Of a DNA stretch of 64,000 nucleotides, positions 1 through 11,040 are shown one piece after another. The notes beneath the pieces were generated by a model. That model did not search any database and was not told the origin of the DNA. It was given only the letters and a program-made list of their open reading frames with translations. The DNA is from Lonicera japonica. Taxonomy: Eukaryota > Streptophyta > Magnoliopsida > Dipsacales > Caprifoliaceae. Made by a program: the position numbers and the translations under genes. The stretch is from positions 34,032,099-34,096,098 of the forward strand of contig CM038470.1 of assembly GCA_021464415.1 (NCBI GenBank). Direction: 5' to 3'. Every line of letters begins with the position of its first letter. Positions within the stretch are counted from its first letter, which is position 1.

Positions 1-874
1 TCTAGATGAGTTTTTTTGAAAAATGAATAAAAGAGAAAGATCGGACCGTAACACTCCATATAAAATATCACATATTTTACAACTTGGAGCGAAACTCGAA
101 TCTTGGTGGCATTCAGATTCTTGGAAAATATGAAGTATCCACTAAAATAAGTTTCAAAACTATGCTATTTAAAAAAACAATAAAAAAATAAAAAATAAAT
201 AAGAAGACCCTCTATCCAAACACCTTCTTATAAGTGCACAAGGGAAAAAACTGATGCGCTGTCTGCTTCACCGGTCTTAATTAATATCTGAGTTGGACCC
301 ATACTCACATGCTTGTCTGCAGTCTCCTTCCTTAATTACACAAATAGTAAAATAATTACTTGTTTCGGAATATCAGACCTTTAATTATGAGCTACGCACC
401 AATACAGAAGTAGTAATTTTTATTTTATTTTTTTCTAAAAAAGTAAAAGAATAGCTAGAATTAAATTGAGAAAAAAAATTATTCATTAAATAATTAAAAA
501 ACAAATTATTGATTTAATCAAGAAAGAAACATCTAAAGGATCAAGTGTATTACTTGCAGCGAGTGTGCTTCCGAATTCATGGAAATTCAACTTCCCTGTT
601 GTTTTAATTTCTTTGCTTGGTGTGGATTTACTTTACCCCCTTTAATGCCACTTGATCTTGCTAATTTTTTTAATTTTTTTGGTTTTTCAATTTCCTTTTT
701 GTTTTATAAAAAAATTATTCTTCTGAAGGTTTATGCAAGAATAAATTTATTAAAACATTCTTCGTATATATACAAAGATTTTAGTAGTGTAGAATATGAG
801 TTTGATTGAAGTTGGGAATTTAGAAAGAAAATGTCGTTAGTTTGCCTGAACTTGCAGAATGAGAGAGATGTTAA
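1..874. other. AT-rich intergenic DNA, no gene seen
   Basis: Long A/T runs and short chance reading frames only. I see no splice-compatible coding structure, terminal repeats or recognisable family. Confidence 0.5.
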
Positions 875-1060
875 GGCCTTGTTCACTTGCCACTTAATTT
901 GCCACTTAAATCTGAAAACTTAAAATTTTCAGATTTAAGTGGTTGTCAAAGTTGTTCACTAACTAAAAAAATTAAGTGGCCACTTAATTTTTACCACTTA
1001 AAACTTAAAATTTTCATCCAAAATTTTAAGTGGCAAAGTTGCCACTTAAATCTGAAACTT
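875..1060. repeat. Hairpin-rich, MITE-like sequence
   Basis: The stretch begins with GGCCTTGTTCACTT, preceded by TAA. It contains a perfect 17-bp inverted repeat (902-918 against 926-942, 7-base loop). The word CCACTTAA recurs on both strands, including a palindromic centre near 968-990. This is typical of a small non-autonomous DNA transposon. The opposite terminus was not confirmed; a GTTTACTT-like word on the minus strand near 1838-1847 could be it, which would make the element about 0.97 kb. Confidence 0.4.
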
Positions 1061-1848
1061 AATTTTAAAAGGTACAAAAAGTCTATCTACTTTACCCTCT
1101 CTCTTTTCTACTTTACCACTCCACCATAAACTCAACATATCACTTCGAGCCAACTCTTACATCCAACAACACCTTTTGTTTTCTTCTTCACACACCCGAG
1201 TATGTTGGCCTTGCTCAGTGGAATACAGTCGAGTGGTGTGCCATTAATTGACAGGAGAAAACCGAGTAAAATGGGTTTAAAAATAGGGAAAAAAATTGCT
1301 CACACTTCGTTCTACTCAATCAAGCACAATTTCGTATCTAGGCCTTTCTTGGCAACTTCAAACACACCAAAATACTCATATTTCAAGCAAATGAAACACT
1401 ATTATAAATTTTATTGAGGAATTGGAACTAGTATATATATATATGAAACAAATTTAGGATTCTAGCACATCAAGTTTAGGGTTCTAAAGCAACCAAGCAA
1501 ACAAACTTACTTGGGCAGTTGGAGTAGAGGATTGACGAGTAAGAGTGGAAGAAGAAAGTAGAAGATTGCCAGGCATTTGTTTGTGCGGGGGAAATAGAAG
1601 CATAGAGAAAAGAGAAAAGAAAAAAGAAGGAACAATGTCTTCCTTGATTGCTTGATTGCTTTTGTTAGATGAATATGCTATATGGTTGTTGGGTTTAGTT
1701 GAATGTTCACCATTTCCAGTATTAATATTAGATGAGTATGCTTAGGGCAAAATGGGCATAATAAAAAAAATTCAGTTTTTAGATGTGTTATATTAAAACA
1801 AACAACATTTTTTCAGATACATTTTTCAGAAGTAAACAAACAGCTTTT
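1061..1848. other. Non-coding stretch, possible interior of the MITE-like element
   Basis: No gene is visible. A short TA dinucleotide run lies near 1430-1444. Short open frames here lack any recognisable domain. Confidence 0.35.
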
Positions 1849-1916
1849 TCAGTTTTTAGTTTTCAGTTTTCAGTTTCAGTTTTCAATTTTCAATTTTCAG
1901 TTTTCAGTTTTCAGAT
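1849..1916. repeat. TTTTCAG/TTTTCAA heptamer tandem repeat
   Basis: About nine or ten imperfect copies of a 6-8 base unit, TTTTCAG or TTTTCAA, run head to tail. Simple tandem array with no sign of coding. Confidence 0.75.
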
Positions 1917-2188
1917 ACATTGTTTTTCTTATGAAAATAATGTGGGGTGAATCAAAAGCAATTTCAAATTTTTGGTGGGGTGAGAAATATGTTTTGGGGG
2001 GTAAATTTAAAAGTAATTAAGTACCAATAATATTTTTATTTTATTTTTGAAACATTAAGTACCAAAATTTAAACAACATGGGTGTTTATACTCACTTGTC
2101 AAAATAAAAATAAAAATCAAAGGTGCAAGAATAAGAACAATTTGGTCACTTTATTAATTATTTAACGGGTTAACATAAACGTGTAACC

Positions 2189-2201
2189 GGGGGGGGGGGG
2201 G
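2189..2201 (+). repeat. Run of 13 G
   Basis: Uninterrupted G tract in otherwise AT-rich DNA. The length is likely to be unstable in vivo and in sequencing. Confidence 0.8.
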
Positions 2202-3199
2202 TGCAAAGTTAAACATTTTAAAATATGGGATGCAATTAAAAATTAGGGGGTAAAATGTGGAATGCAATGACAAAATATCCCATTTGTTTTCATTCTCAAA
2301 TATTTAATTTTTTAGAGATACATTATGTGGGTGGCGTAAATCTGACCAAGCCCAAAATGAATTTATAGACGATGGAATCGGTCCAAAGCTGGTAGAATAG
2401 GTAACAGAAACTAAAAGGTGGCGGGATGAACAGTAAATTTGCAAAATGGATGAGATTCAGTTTTTTGCGTGGTGTGGGTAGGTTCCCCTAGTGGCTATTA
2501 TTCCAAATCCAGCGGTACATCCTCCCTTGCTGTGTGTTGGTGTTTCTTTCTTTACTCAAAAGTTTATTACATAGATCATTCTCCAGGGTCTCTTGTATGA
2601 GGATGTTTTTCTATCAAAGGAAGATCTCTCCCCTACTTTGGTGCCATCCCTTTCTATTTATATTCATAGAATTTAGGATTACAATGCTCATCTAGGTTAA
2701 GTATTAAATGACTAAAAAGGGCCTTGCTAGATCAGCAATCATCTCTCCTCACGTGTGGCGTGTGTCCTTATCCATAGAGAAAAGGGTGCTTTACAAGTGT
2801 AAGAGTTTTATTTGCCATAATGTCCGTATCGGCAACTAACACTAGTAGTACCTTCTGTACAGGTGTCACATCTCCATTCGACAACGCACCGATCTCGGCG
2901 CTACTGTTCTCTGCCGAGCTCGAGGTTGTGCTCGACTGGGGCATCTTGTGCGGTCAACAGTCTCAAGCTAATTATCCTGGGCTTGTTGGTTGTGCCTCGC
3001 CTTTTCATCTGTGGACCGACTCCCTTGGGGCCTGGGCTTGGGTTTAAATATTCGTCTCAAAGGGACGTTCTGAAATTATGCTCCCATAATTGCCCCATAA
3101 GCACCCAAGTCCTGCTGAGCTCATGGAGTTGGGTGCTTGAATTCGCTGTATCAGTGCTTAATCGGCTATCTCGTAGATTTGGTGCAAGCCAGTTGTGGA
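2202..3199. other. Non-coding DNA upstream of the transposon-type gene
   Basis: No ORF with recognisable content. The GC content rises after about 2820, towards the promoter of the next feature. It could be the 5' part (leader or LTR) of the element carrying that gene, but I found no paired repeat. Confidence 0.4.
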
Positions 3200-3260
3200 C
3201 ACGTGTCAACTCCCTAGCGGTTAAGTGTGAGCGTGTGTGGCTGTCATATCTCATTAAATA
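3200..3260 (+). promoter_or_regulatory. Probable promoter of the transposon-type pseudogene (G-box, TATA-like)
   Basis: A CACGTG core (G-box/ABRE type) lies at 3200-3205 and a TTAAATA box at 3254-3260. They are followed by a GA/TC-rich leader with a TA run, ending at the start codon at 3626. The spacing fits a plant pol II promoter with a leader of about 340 bases. Inference from motifs only. Confidence 0.4.
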
Positions 3261-3625
3261 GGGTCATCATAGGCGTGATTTTTCAAAAGAAAAAGCACCG
3301 TTTGAACTTAGAGAGAGAAATATATATATATAGAGAGAGAGAACTCCAGAGGATTCACGCATATATATAGAAGGTACTCTTCCAATTTCCCTACTTTTAA
3401 TCTTTCTATCACCTTCTTCACCTCTTTTTCGTGATTTTTTAGGGTTTCCATCGATTTTCTTCAGCAGCTCACATTTTTTCGCGATCAATACTCTTGACGT
3501 TCACTTCAATCGATAACGGTTGGTTCTCTGTAAGTCGTTCTCAGCTTTGCTCTCAGTTTTTCTTCTGGTTTCATTACATCGGGACGATTCCCAGTCATGT
3601 TCTTTGGTCTTCTTCGCCTTTTGCC

Positions 3626-6069
3626 ATGGGTAAATACACTCTTTTTGAGGCGAGTAGGTTAGAGTTCGAGGATTCCTTCATCCCTAATGGGGTTGTTTGG
3701 AGAGAGTGCGGGAGTGGCAAAGACCCTTTAAGGGGTAGCCCAACTGATTCCATGCCTGAGAATCAGTATCCCATCTTCATATTTTTTTTAGGTCTGCTGG
3801 GCTTAGATTACCCTTGCACCCACTTCTGGTTGATTTTCTGTTAGATACTCGTTTCCATCTCTGCCAGTTAACCCCTAATGTAGTTAGAATTATTCTTGAG
3901 GTGGCCGAACTCAATGGTAGGTTTGAACTTAACTTAGGATTGAACAAAATAAAGTATTGTTATTTCCTCTGCCAGTCTAAGGATAAATGGAATCTGAGGG
4001 CCAGTCCTACATCGCCCTCGTTGATTGAGGGGTTGGCCTCTTCCCATAAGTGAATGTATAAATATGTAGTGATCATCATTGAAAATATAAAGCCCGACCC
4101 CGTGAATAAACGAGTGCCAAGACAGTTTGGCTCCCCTAATCGGTGTTCCATCTGTCGTATGCTTAACTTTTATGAATTATGTTTTAATGTCTAACATGAT
4201 TTTTTTCCCTTGCAGTTGGAGGCGCTAAAAGGTGTTTTGAGAAACCGTCGATAAACAACCTCAATCTCGAGCATTTGAACGTGATCATAAACCACGACGG
4301 GCTTGGGGTTATGACTTCTTTTCACCATCCAAGGTCGGCACATATTCTGCTCGATTTCCCCCTCCCATACTACTCCTTCTCTAGCCGTACCAATATTGTC
4401 AAGTGGGTTGGGGATCTGCTATTTGACGAGAAAAAATATGATCTTTTCAAGAAGTTTTATATCGTCAACGGCTGGGCTTCCCAAAAAGATGACGTGATAA
4501 GGGACCTCCTAGCTCAAGGAAAATCCTGGAGTCTGGCCTTTGCTGACGACACCTCCAGAAGGAAAAAGAAGCAGAAGAAAGGTGGCCGTAAGGATAAAGG
4601 CAAAGAACCTGTTGCTGACTTGGGATCGACTGTTGAACTTTCCTTTCCCATCGATTCCAATCGCCCTCCCCGAATATTCGAACCATCGGAGCAGGTAAGC
4701 ACAGGGGTCACGACCGCCCAAGTCCCCATTGCAGTTCAGCTTTTCAAGGGCCGTGGTGAATTAGTTTCAATTTTCGACGAAGAAACTGATCGGCCATTTG
4801 CCGCCGATCTTACCATAGAAGAGCTTCTTGAAGAAGCATATTGTCTTCCATTGAGGAGGAGGTCACGAAGACGGTCCCCTTTGCCTCCTCCATCTCCTCA
4901 GTTTTTTGAAACCGAAGATATGGCTAGTCGTAGGTCAGTTTTGGATCTCATGAACGCTGAGATTTATAAAACTGGTGCTTCCACTACAGCTGGCACCTCT
5001 GGAAGTTCGGCGTCGCCCCCATCGAAAAAGAGGAGGCTAGCGCAGGTTAGGTCATCGTCTGAGGGGACTGAAACCCCTACAGCGGCAAAGAGCGACCAAT
5101 GGGGAGTTGTTGAAGTTCCCCCTCCGCTCGTAAATGTTGATGCCCCAGAATCATTGGGAGTCGAAGATCCCATTGGCTCGCTGGCTGAACTTGAGGCTGC
5201 AAACATCGCCAATGGCGATCAGTATGAGGATAGGCCCGTCGACTGGTCACTGTGCAAGACTTCGCTATAGGAGATAGCAGGGTTGATTTTGCCCTAGTCT
5301 TGAGCATGACTCTGCCAGAGGATGGAAAGACACTAAAGGGCATTAAAACTTCGGAGTTGGAGTGCAGGAACTTCCAGCGCCTTGCCGAGGTAAACTATCT
5401 TTCGTTTTATCCGATCATTTTGCTGTATTTTCTATCCGTCATTTCCACTTTATCGACTTACTTTATTTCCTTCATTTTTTTAGGCTGGATAGTGTCTCAT
5501 CGAGCTGGCCATTCGTCATGCTAAAGATATGAAGGACCGGAAGCCAAGGCTTTGAAGGCCACAAAAGAAGCTGATGAGGCTAAAAGTAAACTCTCCCAAT
5601 GCCAGTCTGATCACGAGGCTCGAATGAAGTCAGCCGAAGAAGCCAAGGCCAAATTGGAGAGTGAAAATATAGCACTCCAAAACCAAGTTGCCGAGCTTCA
5701 GAACGCCTTTAAGCAGGCCAATAAAATCAGGGCAAAAAAAGGGTTGAAGATCGGGTTCGAGAACTGGAGTTAAAGCACGTTGAAGAGCTGAAAGCAGCCG
5801 AACTCCAAGGTTGGGATGAGGCCACCAGCTCGGCAGCTGATGAGATGTTGAAGATCAAAAATCTTCTGTACAAGGCTGGCTATGAGTCCAGTCTGACTGC
5901 CGTTGGTGTTGCAGACAGTGATGCCTTGTTCGACAAGGTAGTTCTATGCCCACTAGACTTGCTCACCGGGGCCCAATAAGAAGCCAATGATGAAGACATC
6001 GATAACGATCCAGTTGGCGATATCAACGTCGAGGGTAACGAAGTTCGTGCGGAGGATGATAATGTGTAG
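3626..6069 (+). pseudogene. Decayed multi-exon gene of the plant 'putative gypsy-type transposon' class (PF04195-like)
   Basis: The start is the ATG in GCCATGG. The conserved N-terminal part reads through motifs such as LRLPLHPLLVDF, CQLTPN and GLASSHK, which I recognise as the plant 'putative gypsy type transposon' domain often encoded by Tat-lineage or non-autonomous LTR elements. An exon opens after a TTGCAG acceptor at 4215 and continues to 5389, with a Lys/Arg-rich segment and Ser/Pro-rich linkers. A 94-base GT-AG intron follows (5390-5483), then an Ala/Glu/Lys-rich coiled-coil C-terminus. Damage: a frameshift in the T tract near 3785-3792, a TGA at 4051-4053 where Trp is usual, a frame change near 5252-5270, and a frameshift in the A tract near 5736. 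No protein can be made in one piece. Its cellular role was unknown even when intact; a gag-like structural role is possible. Confidence 0.7.
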
Positions 6070-6413
6070 GCCTGGCACTCCTTTTATTTTCTTCTAATAT
6101 TGTAATTCACGGGCCACGAAGCCCATCCGCATGTAACTCTTTTGGTTAATCAATGAAAATTTATCGGTGCCTTTCTTCAGCTATTTATTGTTGACCTTAG
6201 CAGATTGACATTGAAAATCAATTTCCTTCGTTTTGTACTAGTTTTCGTTTCGTCGTAAGCTCTCCCTTTGTTGTGGTCTTGCCGAATATATGCTTTTAAC
6301 AGGTTGGTTAAGCCCCTATTTAGGCCGAGATTCGACCATACTTGAAAATTATTTTATCAAACAAATCCTACGTGTCTAGTTGGGCAATTATATCTTTTGG
6401 AAAATTGCTGTGA
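6070..6413 (+). other. 3' flank of the pseudogene and spacer
   Basis: AT-rich region with an AATGAAAATT-type end region near 6155, fitting a transcript end. The phrase GTAAGCTCTCCCTTTGTTG near 6255 recurs in diverged form near 7247, downstream of the next gene. Confidence 0.4.
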
Positions 6414-6559
6414 CACGTGGCATCCATCAATTGGTGAATCGTGTCGGTTAGCGGGGTGACAATTTCTAACGTGGGATGTCTCTTCAAATGAAGATCGTCT
6501 CCCCCCTTTCCAATAAACATCCATTTATTGCCTTTAGGGCTTTATGCTTCCTATAAAAA
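6414..6559 (+). promoter_or_regulatory. Promoter of the small two-exon gene (G-box 6414-6419, TATA box 6552-6559)
   Basis: CACGTG sits about 135 bases upstream of a strong TATAAAAA box. The box is followed by a pyrimidine-rich leader (CTCCTC, TTCCTCTTCTTCTCC) and the ATG at 6639. This is a good plant pol II core promoter arrangement. Confidence 0.6.
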
Positions 6560-6638
6560 GGGTCCTCCTCACGCTCGTTCTCTTCATCATTCCGACTTCG
6601 TTCCTCTTCTTCTCCTGTAAAAAAAAAATTGTTCTCCC

Positions 6639-7148
6639 ATGTCTGAGAGCAGTGAGACGCTGTCCGTCGACTCCAATCCTGGGTCTGGCAGAGGGTGGAG
6701 GAGTTTGAGTGAAAGACTCACCAAATTAAAGGATGTTGTTCCTAATCTGGTGGTGAAATTTCAACGCATTAAGAGAAAGCTTTGCCGCCTTAGGAAGCGT
6801 TATCGCCATCATAAGAATCATTACGCTACCGCATTAGAAGACACAGATAGGCTTGGAGGTAGGGTTTGAGAGGTGGCAAGGCAAAAACGATCTGGCCGTG
6901 TCCTTCCCCTCTCAAACTCAATTTTCGTCTCTGCTTCCTCTCCATCCTCCCACTTCTTCAATTTCTTTTCCTTTTCTCTTTCCTATTTTACTCTTCTTCA
7001 ATTTCACTTTCCTCCCCAACTTCAGCTTTATTTTCCTTCCCAACTGTTCTCTTTCTCTATTATGCTTTCTTCGCTCTACCCCCTCTTTTTTTGTTTTGCA
7101 GCAGCAAGCTCCTATGTAAGTAGCAGTAGGTTTTATGGCAATCGGTAG
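6639..7148 (+). CDS. Small two-exon gene of unknown function, 88 residues, basic helical protein
   Basis: Exon 1 is 6639-6858 and exon 2 is 7102-7148. The 243-base intron begins GTAGGG and ends TTTTGCAG after a long pyrimidine tract. Joining them keeps one frame to a TAG at 7146-7148, giving 88 codons. The N-terminus is Ser-rich, followed by a strongly basic, probably helical segment (RIKRKLCRLRKRYRHH) and a short Ser/Gly tail; no signal peptide or membrane segment is seen. I do not recognise the family. Its position directly after the transposon-type pseudogene, in the same orientation and with a similar 3' flank, suggests both may belong to one mobile unit. The basic segment would suit nucleic-acid binding, but that is a guess. 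Confidence 0.5.
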
Positions 7149-7639
7149 TTGATTTTCATTGTAAACAAGCCTCGAAGCCCCACAAAATGTAAATGTTTCT
7201 GAAGTAATGAATATTAAACTTTGTATTTTTGAATCTTTCATTGTTGTAAGCTCTACTTTATCTTTGTTGTTGAACTGTTGTAATGCCTTCGCTTCTGGGA
7301 CGTTTGAACCATTCATAGAGTAGATTGTTTGTAATTTTGGAATAACAAGTTATTTTTCAAATCGGCCAATGATGCCAAACTCTTTTTCATTTAATTCTAA
7401 ATGGTAAAGAATAAGAATAGTTCTTCATTAAAATGGATAAGGACAGCTCCTTATTAATAAGGTCAGCCGAACAAGACTAGCCGATTAAGGCTCTGTGCTT
7501 TATTTTTGCCTTTGATAAACGAGAAAGTCTTATACTGTATAGTGTTAAGGATATGCTTCATAAATATAGGAGTCTTAATCAATTGATCGTCTTACTGAAG
7601 CAAACCTTGTTTTAAAGTTCATCTTCGTATTTCAGGGAG
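7149..7639 (+). other. 3' flank of the small gene, no further gene
   Basis: Contains an AATATTAAA-type polyadenylation-like stretch near 7210 and the GTAAGCTCT phrase near 7247 shared with the flank of the preceding pseudogene. No coding content seen. Confidence 0.4.
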
Positions 7640-7875
7640 ATTTTTAAATAGAATTTGCCTTTGACAGAGAAAGGACTTACACATTTTTATCTTGTCCCCA
7701 ACTGTTGAAGGTCTTATGTGGTCACCTTTATAACACAAAAGGTTTTATTCAGAGTTGCCTTGGCTGAGCAAGGTTTGTTGTAACTGCTTTTATATCAAAA
7801 AGTCTTTAACCTAATTGCCTTGGTCGCTCAAGGTATTTCATGATTGCCTTTATAACGAAAAACCGTTGTACAAAG
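7640..7875 (+). repeat. Imperfect direct repeats of about 60-70 bases
   Basis: The phrases TTGCCTTGG..G(A/C)(G/T)CAAGGT and CCTTTATAAC(A/G)(A/C)AAAA recur three to four times (near 7655-7680, 7725-7745, 7758-7775, 7820-7865). Diverged tandem copies, no coding sign. Confidence 0.5.
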
Positions 7876-8442
7876 GACCGGTCCGTACAAACCGATCCAC
7901 ACCTAAATTTTTTCTGTATGTGTATAGATTCAGCATATATATATGTTGAAAATATAACTTAATTCCTTCTCCTAGTATTATTTCCCTAGTCTGACTTTAG
8001 TTGCTATAAAGCTATTATAGATGATCTACTATGGCGGGTGCTTGTACTACAAACTCAATGAAATGTGTTTGTACAGTGGCCTTTGAGAATTTGGTCAAGA
8101 AGTGTATCGTTCAATTAGTTGGGATTTTGAGAAAGTGTATTGGTCGGTTTGTATGGATTACTGATCGAACCAACCGAAAACTTCAAAATCATGATCTTTT
8201 AGTCTATCTAAATAATGGAATTTCAAAATCATGCCCTCTATTTACTTATTATGTAATTGAGATAACCAAACACATCCTAATAATATTTATAAATTAATAC
8301 TAAATTACATGAATAATATATGCGAATTACAGTAACAAGATTTCTAAAATTACAATAATATATTTCGGTAACAGGCCCTTTTTTGGTAGGCATGCCCTGG
8401 GGGTGCATTGAACATAATTTTTGAGAAAATATATATGTAGGT
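7876..8442. other. Non-coding DNA downstream of the secreted-peptide gene
   Basis: AT-rich sequence. It includes the 3' flank of the minus-strand gene that ends at 8443. A GGACCGGTCC palindrome lies near 7877-7886. No other gene seen. Confidence 0.45.
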
Positions 8443-8909
8443 CTATGAGGATGAATGACATAAATCTAGTCCTTCATTTTCAACACTGGCAACTAGCCCG
8501 GGGCGCTGCGGCGTTGCTGGCTTTGGAGGTGGTGGTGGTGAAGCTCCTCGCCTTCCAAAATCACTTACTGCTATCTCGCCCATTGATAAATATAGCTTTG
8601 AGAGAATTTCTTCATAACTTGTTATGATCATCAAAAGAGTGTTTTCTGTAATCTTACTCTTGAATCTCACACGCAGTTCTGCACGCAACACAAACAGAAT
8701 TTAAAACTTTGAATCATATATAAGTTGATAATGGCAAGTTTAGTTTGCTCTTGACAATCATTTGGCCAAAAGATATATATATAAAGTTAAATTGATTAAT
8801 AGATTAGTTAAATATTACCTGGTAAAGTTCTTGCTTGAGTTTCTGGGAAAGCAAAGAGACATAAGAGAAAGATAACTTTCATCATGAGAACCATTTTTTT
8901 ACTTGCCAT
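8443..8909 (-). CDS. Secreted proline-rich peptide precursor, two exons, 108 residues, HypSys-like
   Basis: Minus strand. Exon 1 is 8909-8819, a 140-base intron (GTAATATT...GCAG) is 8818-8679, and exon 2 is 8678-8443. The joined frame is 109 codons with the stop. Residues 1-26 form a clear secretory signal: MASKK, then a hydrophobic core VIFLLCLFAF, then ETQA as a plausible cleavage site. The middle (about 31-66) is charged and helical. Residues about 73-91 hold a basic doublet followed by RGASPPPPPKPATPQRPG, then an acidic, Ser-rich tail. The overall design, a signal peptide plus a short Pro-rich core after Arg-Arg, is that of a plant peptide-hormone precursor. The core resembles hydroxyproline-rich systemins (RGA...PPP and PKPA..QRP features). 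The precursor is shorter than the classical tobacco one and would contain a single peptide. It could also be an unrelated Pro-rich secreted protein. The reading frame is intact, which is notable in this region. Confidence 0.65.
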
Positions 8910-8945
8910 TTTTTGGTGTAGAAAGGATAGAGTCTTCATGAGTCA

Positions 8946-8952
8946 ATTTATA
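8946..8952 (-). promoter_or_regulatory. TATA box of the secreted-peptide gene
   Basis: TATAAAT on the minus strand, 37-43 bases upstream of the ATG at 8909. This implies a very short leader. Position and match are good for a plant core promoter. Confidence 0.55.
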
Positions 8953-10860
8953 GAACAACAAAAAAAAATGACCCAAAAGATGTTCTTTTAATTAATTATT
9001 AGGCAAATTAGGGACGCCATTCATTGCAAAATAATAGGGAAAAAGACAAATTAAATCTTGAAATTTGGGTGTAGATTCAATTTCTTCCCTGATATTTCAA
9101 AAAATGCAATGTCTTCCTTGAAATTGCTACAGTAGTTCAATTGAGACTCTCGTCATAATTCCGTTAACAATTCCGTTCAAGTAATTTACACTTAACCTCC
9201 TAAAACTTTAAAAGTGACACTAAACCCCCTTAATTTATATTTTTTTAACTTTTAAATCCACCATTGATATATATACATACAATATTAACTTTCATCCCCC
9301 ATAAAATTTATTTCTTTTAGTTTTGTGGATGGCACTTTTCACATGAATAATTTTATGAGCAATATTTTTAGTATTTATTTGGTTCGAATTTTTGTATTTC
9401 CTAAATATTTATTTAATTCAAGTTTTTAGGATTTTTAAAAAAATTAATTAATAATATTATCGTTGATGTTAGTATCGCGATCACTATACTGCCAACTGAT
9501 CAAAACGAGGTTCGGTCGTGGGCATGTGGCCCAAAGCTACTTTTATTTTTATTAGGTTGACTGACTTTAGCACTTGTATTCCGATTAGTTGTGACTGTAG
9601 TCAGGACTCAGAAATAATAAACATTTGAAGATGAGTGACTCAGTGCCATTCAAGAAATGGTTGATGAGAAAAAGACATACAAAACATTTCAGAGTTTGGT
9701 TGTGGTGACGTCCCCTTGCCCACTCAGCTAATTAACTTTGTTATTGGACATCAATTTTAAATTATGAGAGTAATTGTTATGTGTGTATATATATATATTA
9801 AAATAGACTCATGTCGTCAGGTACGATAAAAGAAATTAAATTTATTAATATGATAAAAAAAAAATAACTTGTGACTAATTTAAATTGGCATATTTCAATA
9901 AATTTATATTAAACAATTGAAACATGTGTTCAATTTTTATGTTAGAAAAACTAAAGATGAACCAACTGCTTGGACTGCCTTGTTTTATTTTTTCTCGAGG
10001 AATTTTTAATCATATTTTTTTTTATCTTATTCTAATCTTAACAAAATACTTTTTTAACAAATTAAACTCAACGTCAAATGTGAAAATAAACCAATTGCAT
10101 CAATCATGCATTATGATTTAAAAATTAAATTGTCAAAAAAAATTGGATTGATGTACTATGAACAAATAGATTGAGATTACCAACAATATATAAACACATA
10201 AAATAACGTCTTTAAACATTACTCAATAATTTTTCTTGATCTTTTTTATGTAATTATATAGTCACCATAAATCTTGTTTAACTGATATTGATTAATAAAT
10301 TTTATGAAAATTCAAATTTTTTATTTAAAGTTATGGCATTTGAATTGCATACAAAATTATTAATGTGTAAGAGTTTATTATATGTACATTATTAGTGTGA
10401 GTGCTTTATCTTTAATTTGACATCTTGATGTATATATAAAAATCATTCAACGGTGTACAACCAAGAAATACTATAACATGTGTATTTCTAATCATTGAAT
10501 TATTATATTTTTTGAGAAAAAATTTGGTCAATAATAGTGTTTTATAATATAGATATGCCCTTGTTAAAGTTATCTATTACATATATATTTTTAATAATTA
10601 TTGGGATAATATACTATATATTTTTAGAAATTTTCTTGTCGGACGATACACTATATATCTTTTAAGTATGTTTATTTTTAATTAATATAATTTTATTTTT
10701 TATTACCAGACTAAGTTTAACTTTTTTTAATGATAATGAATCTTTGTGCAGTGAAGCGCGCAACCCGGCCATCCATAATTGACTGTCGCAATCTATCCTG
10801 TTTACAGAAATATGACATTGAATCAATCACTTAAAACTATTGCATTAATACATATAAATA
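8953..10860. other. AT-rich intergenic DNA with possible old dispersed repeats
   Basis: No gene seen. 9040-9240 has the style of a dispersed plant repeat, with repeated ATTCCGTT words near 9167-9180. 9788-9798 and nearby are short TA runs. 10140-10740 is over three-quarters A/T. Confidence 0.4.
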
Positions 10861-11040
10861 GGGGTGTTCACGGTCTGGTCAACTAGACCGTTGATCCTCA
10901 TTTTGGACCGGACCAGACCATTACTATCGGTCCTTTGTTTTTTTAGACCAGACCGGACCGAACATGCAATCATGACCGAACCACTTTAAACGGTCCAGGT
11001 TCGATCGGACCAAACGATCTGGGCTTTTTTAATCGGCCTA
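10861..11040. repeat. GGACCGGACC/GGTCCGGTC-rich dispersed repeat terminus
   Basis: Begins GGGGTGTTCACGGTCTGGTC and contains many alternating-strand copies of GGTC/GACC words. This style is common at ends of hAT-type non-autonomous elements in plants. No matching opposite end was found, so it may be a fragment. Confidence 0.35.

Noticed and set aside
579..809. 76-codon ORF with Phe-rich, membrane-like composition
   Set aside because: Composition follows the T-rich DNA; no conserved motif or gene context.
2863..3261. 132-codon plus-strand ORF with overlapping frames on both strands
   Set aside because: No domain, no start context, and overlaps the probable promoter of the downstream pseudogene; the GC rise there opens several frames at once.
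6918..7316. 132-codon minus-strand ORF
   Set aside because: Antisense to the pyrimidine-rich intron of the small gene; Lys/Glu richness is just the complement of CT-rich DNA.
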